IMG/VR virus record: IMGVR_UViG_3300047157_000109 | Coordinates: 1-36,067 of that record | Origin: a virus | Direction: 5' to 3' (one strand) | DNA: 36,067 bases | Part shown: in pieces, positions 29,439 to 36,067 of the stretch | How positions within the stretch are numbered: the first letter of the stretch is position 1 | Layout: each line of letters starts with the position of its first letter | Notes under the pieces: model-generated | The model's database searches: none | The model's input: only the letters and a program-made list of their open reading frames with translations | Told to the model about the DNA's origin: nothing | Position numbers and translations under genes: made by a program

Positions 29439-29780
29439 ATGCCTAATAAAGTAGGACGTCCAAGGAAGGCGGAGTTAGCGTCTACTAAAGACATGACAAA
29501 AAGGGAGCAGGCGCAGGCGCTTAAAGACTTTAGGGCCCGTCTACTTCTAAACCCGTCTTCACCTAAGCTGATTGAGAAACTCTTCGAGACGGCGTTAGAC
29601 GACGACCACAAGAACCAAAGCGTTGCCATGAAGATTTTGTCTGACCGCCTCTTACCTGTCGCAGGCTTTACTGCTGACGGCAAGTCTCAGAGTGCTGTCC
29701 AAATTAACATCTCCGGCCTCGGTCAGCCCGACGCTGGTATTATTATTAACGGCGAAAGCGGGGAGATTGACGATGAGTGA
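29439..29780 (+). CDS. Terminase small subunit
   Basis: A 113-residue protein with AAGGAG eight bases before ATG. The start GRPRKAELASTKDMTKREQA is basic, followed by helices (FRARLLLNPSSPKLIEKLFE) and an acidic tail. Small terminases recognise the packaging site and hand DNA to the large subunit. Assignment rests on size, DNA-binding type N-terminus and position before the large terminase. It overlaps the next gene by eight bases. Confidence 0.75.
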   Translation: MPNKVGRPRKAELASTKDMTKREQAQALKDFRARLLLNPSSPKLIEKLFETALDDDHKNQSVAMKILSDRLLPVAGFTADGKSQSAVQINISGLGQPDAGIIINGESGEIDDE

Positions 29781-30126
29781 TTACCGCTACTTCACCTTAG
29801 ACGAGTTTGATTGCCAACACACGGGCAACAACCAAATGGACCCTGTGTTTCTAACGCGGTTAGATGCTCTGAGGGACGCATGCGGCTTCCCCTTCCGCAT
29901 CACTTCAGGCTACAGGGATCCTTCCCATCCAGTGGAAGCAAAAAAGAAGAAAAGCGGCACACACTCACAAGGAATAGCCGCTGACATCGCTGTAGCAGAC
30001 GCCTCACAGCGCCGTATTTTAGTCGCTCAGGCGCTCCGGCTTGGCTTTAATGGCGTAGGAGTAGCCCGTGGGTTTATACACGTTGATACACGCGAAACTA
30101 CGCCTGTTCTTTGGCTCTACCATTAA
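29773..30126 (+). CDS. M15-type D-Ala-D-Ala peptidase, probable endolysin
   Basis: A 117-residue protein starting at ATG 29773. The zinc-site motifs of the Peptidase_M15_3 family are clear: ITSGYRDPSHP, GTHSQGIAADIAV (His and Asp ligands) and GFIHVDTR (His ligand). These enzymes cut peptide bonds in peptidoglycan. No signal peptide is seen, so release needs a holin, probably the one at 16289-16678. Unusually it is inserted between the two terminase genes, overlapping the first by 8 bases and sharing TAATG with the second. Confidence 0.9.
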   Translation: MSDYRYFTLDEFDCQHTGNNQMDPVFLTRLDALRDACGFPFRITSGYRDPSHPVEAKKKKSGTHSQGIAADIAVADASQRRILVAQALRLGFNGVGVARGFIHVDTRETTPVLWLYH

Positions 30127-31382
30127 TGGCGGCTCTTAACTTAACCCTAACGGCTTGGCAAGAGACCGTATTTAAAGATCCTTCTCGCTTTAAGGTAGTA
30201 GCCGCTGGTCGCCGTACGGGCAAATCGTACCTTTCTGCCGTATCCCTTATCGTTAACGCACTTAACGGCAAAGACGGTAAAGTGTTCTACGTTGCGCCTA
30301 CTCAGGGGATGGCTAGAGATATTCTTTGGGACCTGCTTTTTGACTTGGCTGGAGATATTATCGAGGCTAGTAACGTCAACAATCTCACCATTACTTTAGC
30401 GGGCAACAATACGATCTATTTGAAGGGCGCAGACCGCCCAGATACGCTTCGTGGTGTTTCCCTAAAGTATTTAGTGCTAGATGAAGCGGCCTTTATGAAG
30501 CCGGACGTCTGGGAAAGCATCCTGAGACCGGCCTTATCTGATAAAAAAGGGAGCGCGTTATTTATCGGTACTCCAGAGGGAAGGAATCACTTCTATGACC
30601 TTTATTGCGGTGCTTCAAGCGGCGTATGGCCTGACTGGGACGCATGGACATTTTGCTCCCGCGACAACCCTTACATAGACCCTGCTGAGATTGACCACGC
30701 CGAGGCTACGCTACCCCGCTGGGCGTTTGTGCAAGAATACATGGCATCGTTTGACGCGCAAGGTAGCGAATATTTTGACCCTAACGAGTTTCAATATTAT
30801 GAAAAAAAGCCTAACAGTGCTGGTGATTTTTATATTGCTTGTGACCTCGCCGGTTTCGAAAATGACAGGGGGTCTAAGACAAAGAGAAGAGATAACTCAG
30901 CGGTTGCTGTAGTCTACGTTACAGATTCAGGTGATTGGTACATCCACGATATAAAATACGGGAGGTGGACGCTAGATGAGACAGCAGAGACTATTTTTAA
31001 CGCCGTTGCGGAGTATAGGCCGGTTAGTGTGGGCATTGAAAAAGGAATTGCACAGCAGGCCGTTATGGGTCCCCTATCGGACATTATGCGCCGTACTCAT
31101 CGTACATTCCGTGTGGAGCTTCTAAGCCACGGCAACCAGAAAAAGGCTGATCGTATCCTCTGGGCTTTACAGGGAAGGTTTGAACATGGTAAAATACGTA
31201 TTAGACGAGCTGATTGGAATCCGGCATTTATCGACGAAGCCTCAGCGTTTCCGTCACAGTTAGTACATGACGATTTATTAGATGCGGTCTCCTACGTAGA
31301 CCAGATGGCTATTATCCCATATTTGTCTGGCGATGAGATGCAAGACGATTGGGACCCCTTAGACGCAGAGGCAGGTTATTAA
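30126..31382 (+). CDS. Terminase large subunit
   Basis: A 418-residue packaging motor. I set the start at the ATG of TAATG (30126). Residues 27-35 read AGRRTGKSY (Walker A). YLVLDEAAFMKP near 117 is Walker B with the catalytic Glu, and ALFIGTPEGRNHFYD is the coupling motif. The nuclease half has ACDLAGFEND with a metal-binding Asp near 235, VGIEKGIAQQ near 305 and the late HDDLLDAVSY near 380. The stop overlaps the portal ATG by one base. Confidence 0.95.
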   Translation: MAALNLTLTAWQETVFKDPSRFKVVAAGRRTGKSYLSAVSLIVNALNGKDGKVFYVAPTQGMARDILWDLLFDLAGDIIEASNVNNLTITLAGNNTIYLKGADRPDTLRGVSLKYLVLDEAAFMKPDVWESILRPALSDKKGSALFIGTPEGRNHFYDLYCGASSGVWPDWDAWTFCSRDNPYIDPAEIDHAEATLPRWAFVQEYMASFDAQGSEYFDPNEFQYYEKKPNSAGDFYIACDLAGFENDRGSKTKRRDNSAVAVVYVTDSGDWYIHDIKYGRWTLDETAETIFNAVAEYRPVSVGIEKGIAQQAVMGPLSDIMRRTHRTFRVELLSHGNQKKADRILWALQGRFEHGKIRIRRADWNPAFIDEASAFPSQLVHDDLLDAVSYVDQMAIIPYLSGDEMQDDWDPLDAEAGY

Positions 31383-33358
31383 TGAGCGAAGACATTTTCA
31401 ACGGAGAGTTTGACGGGACCTCCTATGAAGGCGAACTAGCCTCATGGGTTGTGGGCAAGACACAAGGATGGAGAGATTACTACGAGGCAAACTATGCAGA
31501 GCGCCACGATGAGTATATGCGTCTTTACCGAAACAAGTGGGCCGCTGAGGACAAAGTACGTGACTCAGAACGCTCTAAACTTATTGCTCCTGCCCTAGCG
31601 CAAGCTGTAGAGTCTAACGTAGCTGAGATCGAAGAGGCTACTTTTGGTCGTGGTAAGATCTTTGACATCCGCGACAATTACGGGGACGAAGACCCTTCAG
31701 ACATCGAATACCTTCGCAACAAGCTCCACGATGACTTCGAGATGGCTAAGATCCGCTCTTCTGTAGCTGAGTGCCTTATTAACGCCGCTGTCTACGGTAC
31801 AGGCATTGGCGAGATCGTCATTGAAGAAAAGAAGGTTTACACTCCAGCTACACGTCCTATGATGGACGGCTCTATGGCACAAGTAGGTGTAGAAGAGACA
31901 TACCGTCCCCTCATTAAAATTAACCCCATCCAGCCCCGTAACTTCCTTATCGACCCTAATGCGTCTAGCGTCGATGAGGCTCTTGGTGTAGCCATTGACG
32001 AGTTTGTCTCTCGCCACACTGTAGAGATGTTACAGGAGCAGGGTGTATATAAGGACGATGTGTACGTAAGCGATGCGGCTTCTGATGTAGAGATCGAAAA
32101 CGATCCTATGCTGGCCAGCCGCCCTACTGACCGCATCCGACTCTTAAAATACTATGGCCTTGTCCCCCGCGACTACTTGCTGGCCGAAGGCGTAGACGAA
32201 GCAGACATGGATGGAGACAGCGAGTACGTAGAAGCTGTAGTCGTCATTGCTAACGAAGGCACTCTGTTGAAGGCAACAGTGAACCCTTATATGTGTCAAG
32301 ATCGTCCTATCATTGCATTCTCTTGGGATCTAGTCCCCTCGACCTTCTGGGGCCGTGGCGTGTGCGAAAAGGGCTACATGAGTCAAAAGGCTTTGGACAC
32401 AGAGCTACGTGCGCGCATTGACGCACTAGCCCTAACTACTCACCCGATGATCGCTATGGACGCTACACGCATCCCCCGTGGTCACAAGATGGAGATACGC
32501 CCCGGTCGTGTCCTACTGACTAACGGCGCTCCTCAAGAGAGCATCATGCCGTTTAACTTCGGTCAGCTCAATCAAGTTAGCTTCGCTCAAGGCCAACAGC
32601 TCCAGAACATGGTGTCTCAGGCTACAGGCGCAGGCGAGGCTTCACAGGGGCAAGTGCAGAACGATGTAACCGCCGCTGGTATGTCTATGAGCCAAGGCGC
32701 TCTTGTTAAGCGACAAAAGCGTACCCTCCTCAACTTCCAAGAAAACTTCCTTATCCCACTGGTGCGTAAGTCAGCATTCCGCTACATGCAGTTTGACCCT
32801 GACAACTACCCAGTAAAAGATTATACGTTCCAGCCCTTCAGCTCGCTCGGTGCTATGGCTCGTGAGTACGAAGTGGCTCAGCTCTCTCAGATCCTACAGG
32901 TTATCCCTGCTGAAAGCCCAGCACACGGCGCTGTTATTGAAAGCATTATCGACCACCTTAACGTCGGCAACCGTGACAGCATTGTAGCGGCTATCCAGCA
33001 AGGAAAAGAACCTAACCCGCAGGAACAGCAGATGGCTCAAATGAAGATGCAGATTGAACAGCAGATCGCTCAAGGTCAAGTTCAGTTACTAGGCGCTCAA
33101 GCCGCTGAGTCTCAGTCACGCGCTCAGAAGTATAACACTGAAGCGAAACTAGCTCCGACAGAGTTGACGCTAAAGTACAGCGATCAAAACAACGACGGAA
33201 AGCTAGACGCTGACTTCGAGAAGCGTGTTAAGACTGCTGAGCTACTGCTAAAAGAACGCGACATTTCTGTTAAGGAAAGAGCTTCAATAAACCCAGAAGA
33301 TCAGTTACGGCAAATGATGCAAGAAAGAGGCCCTTCAAACAACATGCAAGGTTCTTAA
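31382..33358 (+). CDS. Portal protein (head-tail connector)
   Basis: A 658-residue protein starting at ATG 31382, inside the terminase stop. Features are WRDYYEANYAERHDEYMRLY near 30, ERSKLIAPALAQAVESNVAE near 67, NAAVYGTGIGE near 140, the ring-forming middle, and a Gln-rich helical end. In the virion it forms the twelve-fold ring through which DNA passes. The C-terminus holds an EF-hand-like loop, DQNNDGKLDADFE at about 601-613, which could bind calcium. Length fits podovirus portals of this group. Confidence 0.92.
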   Translation: MSEDIFNGEFDGTSYEGELASWVVGKTQGWRDYYEANYAERHDEYMRLYRNKWAAEDKVRDSERSKLIAPALAQAVESNVAEIEEATFGRGKIFDIRDNYGDEDPSDIEYLRNKLHDDFEMAKIRSSVAECLINAAVYGTGIGEIVIEEKKVYTPATRPMMDGSMAQVGVEETYRPLIKINPIQPRNFLIDPNASSVDEALGVAIDEFVSRHTVEMLQEQGVYKDDVYVSDAASDVEIENDPMLASRPTDRIRLLKYYGLVPRDYLLAEGVDEADMDGDSEYVEAVVVIANEGTLLKATVNPYMCQDRPIIAFSWDLVPSTFWGRGVCEKGYMSQKALDTELRARIDALALTTHPMIAMDATRIPRGHKMEIRPGRVLLTNGAPQESIMPFNFGQLNQVSFAQGQQLQNMVSQATGAGEASQGQVQNDVTAAGMSMSQGALVKRQKRTLLNFQENFLIPLVRKSAFRYMQFDPDNYPVKDYTFQPFSSLGAMAREYEVAQLSQILQVIPAESPAHGAVIESIIDHLNVGNRDSIVAAIQQGKEPNPQEQQMAQMKMQIEQQIAQGQVQLLGAQAAESQSRAQKYNTEAKLAPTELTLKYSDQNNDGKLDADFEKRVKTAELLLKERDISVKERASINPEDQLRQMMQERGPSNNMQGS

Positions 33359-33394
33359 ATTAAACAATCAACGGACCCGACTAAGGAGTAAATT

Positions 33395-33457
33395 ATGTAC
33401 AAGTCATGCGGATGTAAAGGTAAGAAGTGCAACTGCGGATCTGGAGGTTACAAATAA
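33395..33457 (+). CDS. Twenty-residue cysteine-rich microprotein
   Basis: AAGGAG lies nine bases before ATG and the TAA overlaps the next ATG (TAATG). The product has four Cys in the pattern C-x-C-x5-C-x-C with Lys and Gly between, and ends GGYK. It could bind a metal. The good ribosome site and coupling to the next gene are the main evidence; it may also be only a leader that lifts ribosomes to the next gene. Confidence 0.55.
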   Translation: MYKSCGCKGKKCNCGSGGYK

Positions 33458-33600
33458 TGCCAGCAAAGCGAGGCCTATACGCCAATATAAATGCCAAGCG
33501 CAAAGCAGGGAAGACAATGAGGCAAAAAGGGGCTAAAGGTGCCCCTACAGAGCAAGACTTTAAGAACGCGGCTAAGACTGCTAAAAAGAGGAAAAAGTAA
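33457..33600 (+). CDS. Small lysine-rich protein (47 residues)
   Basis: The frame starts and ends in TAATG couplings. The product (MPAKRGLYANINAKRKAGKT start, AAKTAKKRKK end) is very basic. Proteins beginning MPAK-GLY-NI are frequent beside portal genes of marine phages. A role in binding DNA or RNA in the head is possible but unproven. Confidence 0.75.
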   Translation: MPAKRGLYANINAKRKAGKTMRQKGAKGAPTEQDFKNAAKTAKKRKK

Positions 33601-33842
33601 TGCCCCGCCCTACAGGCCCAGCTAAGGGTAAAGCAAAGGTAAAAACTACTGCTTCTGGCAGAAAAGTAAGCTACGGGCAAAAAGGCGCTAAGGTTAAGCC
33701 CGGAACCAGTAAGGGTGATTCCTACTGCGCCCGCTCTGCTGGTCAGATGAAAAAGCATCCCAAGGCCGCCAAAGACCCTAATAGCCCTCTACGCCTTTCA
33801 CGCAAGCGTTGGAAGTGTAAGGGCTCCAAGAGTTCAAAATAG
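33600..33842 (+). CDS. Small basic DUF6321-like protein (80 residues)
   Basis: TAATG coupling to the gene before. The pattern KVSYGQKGAKVKPGTSKGDS, followed by YCARSAGQMKKHPKA and LSRKRWKCKG, matches the family I know as DUF6321, found in marine phages and cyanophages without known role. Two Cys and many Lys suggest nucleic-acid binding. Last gene before an internal promoter. Confidence 0.8.
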   Translation: MPRPTGPAKGKAKVKTTASGRKVSYGQKGAKVKPGTSKGDSYCARSAGQMKKHPKAAKDPNSPLRLSRKRWKCKGSKSSK

Positions 33843-33843
33843 T

Positions 33844-33873
33844 TTGACCGTACGCTTAATTTTTTGATATAAT
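33844..33873 (+). promoter_or_regulatory. Strong internal late promoter with extended -10
   Basis: TTGACC (33844-33849), 18 bases, TATAAT (33868-33873), with TGA directly before the -10 box (extended -10). The expected start near 33880 coincides with a 6-bp hairpin. It probably adds transcripts for the scaffold and capsid genes. Confidence 0.78.
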
Positions 33874-33880
33874 AGGTATT

Positions 33881-33897
33881 GAGGTCTATATGGCCTC
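33881..33897 (+). promoter_or_regulatory. 5' hairpin of the capsid-region transcript
   Basis: GAGGTC (33881-33886), loop TATAT, GGCCTC (33892-33897), with one T-G pair. It would lie at the very 5' end of the RNA from the 33844 promoter, a place where such stems protect mRNA from decay. It also contains the CTATATGG word. Confidence 0.5.
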
Positions 33898-33930
33898 CTT
33901 CCCACCCACAGCGCCCTAAAGGGAGAACGC

Positions 33931-34083
33931 ATGCGTAATGTAACTGTAAAAGAGCTTGATGAAACGCTCACTCAGCTCAATAAGATCCTTGCCAGTTTGA
34001 ACGCTCGAATAGAGGCGTTAGAGGAAGCCACAAAGGCCAACCCCACAGTAACTCGTAAATCACCAGCTAAAAAGGAATCTTAA
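33931..34083 (+). CDS. Small coiled-coil protein (50 residues)
   Basis: GGGAG lies eight bases before ATG. The product reads VTVKELDETLTQLNKILASL and then ARIEALEEATKA, a short heptad-type helix with a basic tail (RKSPAKKES). First gene after the internal promoter. Function unknown. Confidence 0.72.
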   Translation: MRNVTVKELDETLTQLNKILASLNARIEALEEATKANPTVTRKSPAKKES

Positions 34084-34084
34084 T

Positions 34085-34330
34085 ATGAACGAGCAAGAGA
34101 AAATTTTTGACGCCGCCCGAGAACTATTTAACACAGAGGGATGGCAAAACTTTGTATCAGACATTCAAAACAATATCGCCAGCATCCGCGTAGAAAACAT
34201 TGACGACGAGAAAGGCTTCTGGATTGCCAAAGGGCAACTCAACGTCCTCCACTCAATCGCAGGCTACGAAAACATGATGAAGGCGGCAGAAGAGCAGGAA
34301 GAAGAGGATGACGATGCGTCGGCTGTATGA
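34085..34330 (+). CDS. Conserved hypothetical phage protein (81 residues)
   Basis: Starts one base after the previous stop. The product has EKIFDAARELFNTEGWQNFV, IASIRVENIDDEKGFWIAKG and an extremely acidic end with EEQEEEDDD. Similar small proteins precede the scaffold genes of other marine podoviruses. No assigned role. Confidence 0.75.
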   Translation: MNEQEKIFDAARELFNTEGWQNFVSDIQNNIASIRVENIDDEKGFWIAKGQLNVLHSIAGYENMMKAAEEQEEEDDDASAV

Positions 34331-34538
34331 CGTACGTTGTTCCGACTGCTCAGACGTAACTGAGGCGTTTGGCTACTCCAACGACATATTCCGGTGCGGA
34401 ACGTGTGGAGGTGAAGCCAAGCGCATCATTAGTCCCGTTCGTTGTAAGCTCGAAGGTGTATCCGGAGATTTTCCCGGCGAAGCCATGAAGTGGGCAAAGC
34501 GACATGAACGTGCGGCTAGGAACGGGGATAACGGTTAA
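34314..34538 (+). CDS. FmdB-like zinc-ribbon protein (74 residues)
   Basis: I choose the second ATG (34314), six bases after GAAGAGG; the ATG at 34308 touches that ribosome site. The product has YDVRCSDCSDVTEAF and FRCGTCGGEAKRI, the two CxxC knuckles of FmdB-type zinc ribbons, which are common just before capsid genes in phages. It may act as a small DNA- or protein-binding factor in head assembly. It overlaps the previous gene by 17 bases. Confidence 0.75.
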   Translation: MRRLYDVRCSDCSDVTEAFGYSNDIFRCGTCGGEAKRIISPVRCKLEGVSGDFPGEAMKWAKRHERAARNGDNG

Positions 34539-34594
34539 GCCAACTGCCTCGTAAACACTAACACCGAGAACCCTTACAGGACCGGAGATACTTA

Positions 34595-35449
34595 ATGGCT
34601 AAGATAATAGACACCGACGTAACCGAACAAGAAGATAACTCCACCGAGTTTGCTTCGCTCGCTGAAGAAGAAACTACAGAGGCCCAGCAGGCCGCTCCTG
34701 AGGTAGCTCCTGAGGAAGAAGTAGCTGAAGCCCCAGCAGGAGAAGAGTCTAACGAAGAGGAGCTTCCTGAGAAGTACAGAGGGAAGAGTGCCGCTGAATT
34801 AGCGCGCATGCACCAAAACCTAGAGCAGTTGATGGGTAAGCAGTCATCCGAAGTGGGTGAACTACGCAAGGCCGTAGACTCTCTAGTGCAACAGTCCATG
34901 CAGGCTCAGTCAGCGACCGCAACATCCGCACCAGAACCCGACGTAGACGACTCGGACTTCTTTACTGACCCCAAGGGTACTGTAGAGCGTCTCATCGCCC
35001 AAAACCCAACGCTACAAAGCGCCCAGCAAGTAGCCGCTGAGATGTCTAAACAGCAAGCCCTTTCCACACTGAAGAATGCCCATCCCGACATGGATAAGAT
35101 CCTAGGGGACGAACAATTCAAGCAGTGGGTAGGAGCAAGTAAGATCCGCTCAGAGATGTTCGCCAAGGCGGACCAGCAGTATGACTTTGAGCAAGCTAAC
35201 GAGCTATTCTCTCTCTGGAAGGAGCGAGCGCAGGTCGTCAAGCAAACTAAGGCAGTCGAAAAGCTAGAGCAAAAGCGACAGCTCAAGAAGGCCTCAACAG
35301 GATCAGCTAGAGCAAACCCAGAGGGGAAAGCTGTAAAGAAGGTCTATCGTCGTCGTGACATTATCGACCTAATGAACCGCGATCCAAAGCGTTACCAAGC
35401 CATGCAAAGCGAGATCATGCAAGCTTACGCTGAAGGACGCGTTAAGTAA
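34595..35449 (+). CDS. Capsid scaffolding protein
   Basis: A 284-residue protein: very acidic, disordered start (EEETTEAQQAAPEVAPEEEV), LPEKYRGKSAAELARMHQNL, long helices in the middle and a basic end with KKVYRRRDIIDLMNRDPKRY that should touch the capsid protein. This charge layout and the place before the major capsid gene are those of podovirus scaffolds, which guide procapsid assembly and are then lost. Confidence 0.85.
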   Translation: MAKIIDTDVTEQEDNSTEFASLAEEETTEAQQAAPEVAPEEEVAEAPAGEESNEEELPEKYRGKSAAELARMHQNLEQLMGKQSSEVGELRKAVDSLVQQSMQAQSATATSAPEPDVDDSDFFTDPKGTVERLIAQNPTLQSAQQVAAEMSKQQALSTLKNAHPDMDKILGDEQFKQWVGASKIRSEMFAKADQQYDFEQANELFSLWKERAQVVKQTKAVEKLEQKRQLKKASTGSARANPEGKAVKKVYRRRDIIDLMNRDPKRYQAMQSEIMQAYAEGRVK

Positions 35450-35457
35450 ACTCTATC

Positions 35458-35471
35458 GGCCCGTAAGGGCC
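35458..35471 (+). promoter_or_regulatory. GTAA-loop hairpin between scaffold and capsid genes
   Basis: GGCCC (35458-35462), loop GTAA, GGGCC (35467-35471), without a T-run. It may be a processing or stability hairpin that raises capsid mRNA over scaffold mRNA, or a weak terminator. Confidence 0.45.
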
Positions 35472-35495
35472 ATTAACCTTTAAGGAAACAGTAAA

Positions 35496-36067
35496 ATGGC
35501 ACTTGGTACTAACCATGTAACTAACACTACTGCGGCGACTTTCATCCCTGAAATTTGGTCGGATGAAATTATCGCGGCATACGAAAACGCTCTTGTCGTT
35601 AAGCCCCTTGTCCGTGCTATGTCTATGACAGGCAAGAAAGGCGACACTGTGCATATCCCTAAGCCTGATCGCGGCTCTGCATCTGCAAAAAGCGCTGAAA
35701 CTGAAGTTACTTTGATTACCGGCACTACTACAGAGCTGGTTGTAACTATTGACCAGCACTTCGAGTATAGCCGTCTGATTGAAGACATTACTGACGTGCA
35801 AGCTCTTAACAGCCTCCGTTCTTTCTACACTGAAGACGCTGGTTATGCACTTGCTAAGAAAGTAGACGATGCTTTGATTGCTGAGGCGGCTAACTTCACT
35901 GCACAGCTTCAATGTGGCTCTTCTGGCACTGCGGCTTCTGCCGGCACTGCTGTTGCGTTCAACGACGCTTCTTTCCGTGACGCGGTTCAGACTCTGGACG
36001 ACAATGACGTTCCTATGTCTCAGCGTGTATTCGTTATCCCACCAGCGGTTAAGAATGCAATGCTCGG
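35496..36067 (+). CDS. Major capsid protein, N-terminal part (gene cut by the window edge)
   Basis: ATG at 35496 with AAGGAAACAG upstream. The 190 codons present read MALGTNHVTNTTAATFIPEI, then GKKGDTVHIPKPDRGSASAK, a helix with YAEDAGYALAKK-like text, and VIPPAVKNAML at the edge. The frame continues at base 1 (gene total 289 residues). The protein forms the icosahedral shell around the scaffold made by the gene before it. It is probably the most expressed late product, supported by the internal promoter at 33844. Confidence 0.95.
   Translation, partial: MALGTNHVTNTTAATFIPEIWSDEIIAAYENALVVKPLVRAMSMTGKKGDTVHIPKPDRGSASAKSAETEVTLITGTTTELVVTIDQHFEYSRLIEDITDVQALNSLRSFYTEDAGYALAKKVDDALIAEAANFTAQLQCGSSGTAASAGTAVAFNDASFRDAVQTLDDNDVPMSQRVFVIPPAVKNAML

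Overview
This window reads as the complete genome of a small tailed DNA phage (podovirus type, T7-like gene set) of about 36 kb, opened inside the major capsid gene. The capsid frame that runs off the right edge continues without a gap or shift into the frame at the left edge, so the molecule was probably assembled as a circle. I see no integrase, no phage RNA polymerase and no rRNA or tRNA gene. The sigma-70-like promoters suggest that host RNA polymerase transcribes everything, and the gene set suggests a strictly lytic phage. The fibre, the small lysine-rich proteins beside the portal and the DUF-type virion proteins resemble those of marine podoviruses. The host cannot be named from sequence alone; a marine proteobacterium is a guess.

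Layout. Rightward (+) late genes run from about 29.4 kb through the edge to 16.7 kb: small terminase, M15 peptidase, large terminase, portal, a run of very small proteins, scaffold, major capsid, tail fibre with an S74 chaperone, a small virion-type protein, a three-helix membrane protein, a 1653-residue repeat protein, the two tail-tube proteins, a short fibre-like protein, three probable internal virion proteins, a small coiled-coil membrane protein and a GTA-type holin. A strong hairpin terminator at 16.68 kb ends this run. Leftward (-) early and replication genes run from 27.88 kb down to 16.70 kb. They begin with a papain-like cysteine protease and a dozen small overlapping genes, followed by T7 gp4-like primase-helicase, a winged-helix protein, DNA polymerase, SSB, 5'-3' exonuclease, an HNH nuclease, a metallophosphoesterase and a nucleotide diphosphohydrolase. 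Many genes overlap by ATGA or TAATG and so look translationally coupled. Eight of the genes listed are below about 60 codons and were found by reading the gaps.

The two divergent units are separated by about 1.56 kb without a convincing gene, which is unusual in so compact a genome. This stretch holds candidate promoters in both directions, an AT-rich part with near-DnaA boxes, direct and tandem repeats, recurring CTATATGG words, and a leader RNA with competing stems and a terminator-like hairpin just before the first early gene. A second RNA candidate lies at 25.86-25.98 kb: several hairpins, including a UACG and a GAAA tetraloop, whose mismatches on one strand become G-U pairs on the other, so the RNA is probably made with the leftward operon. 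These two RNA regions, the early cysteine protease and the giant repeat protein are the least explained parts of the genome.
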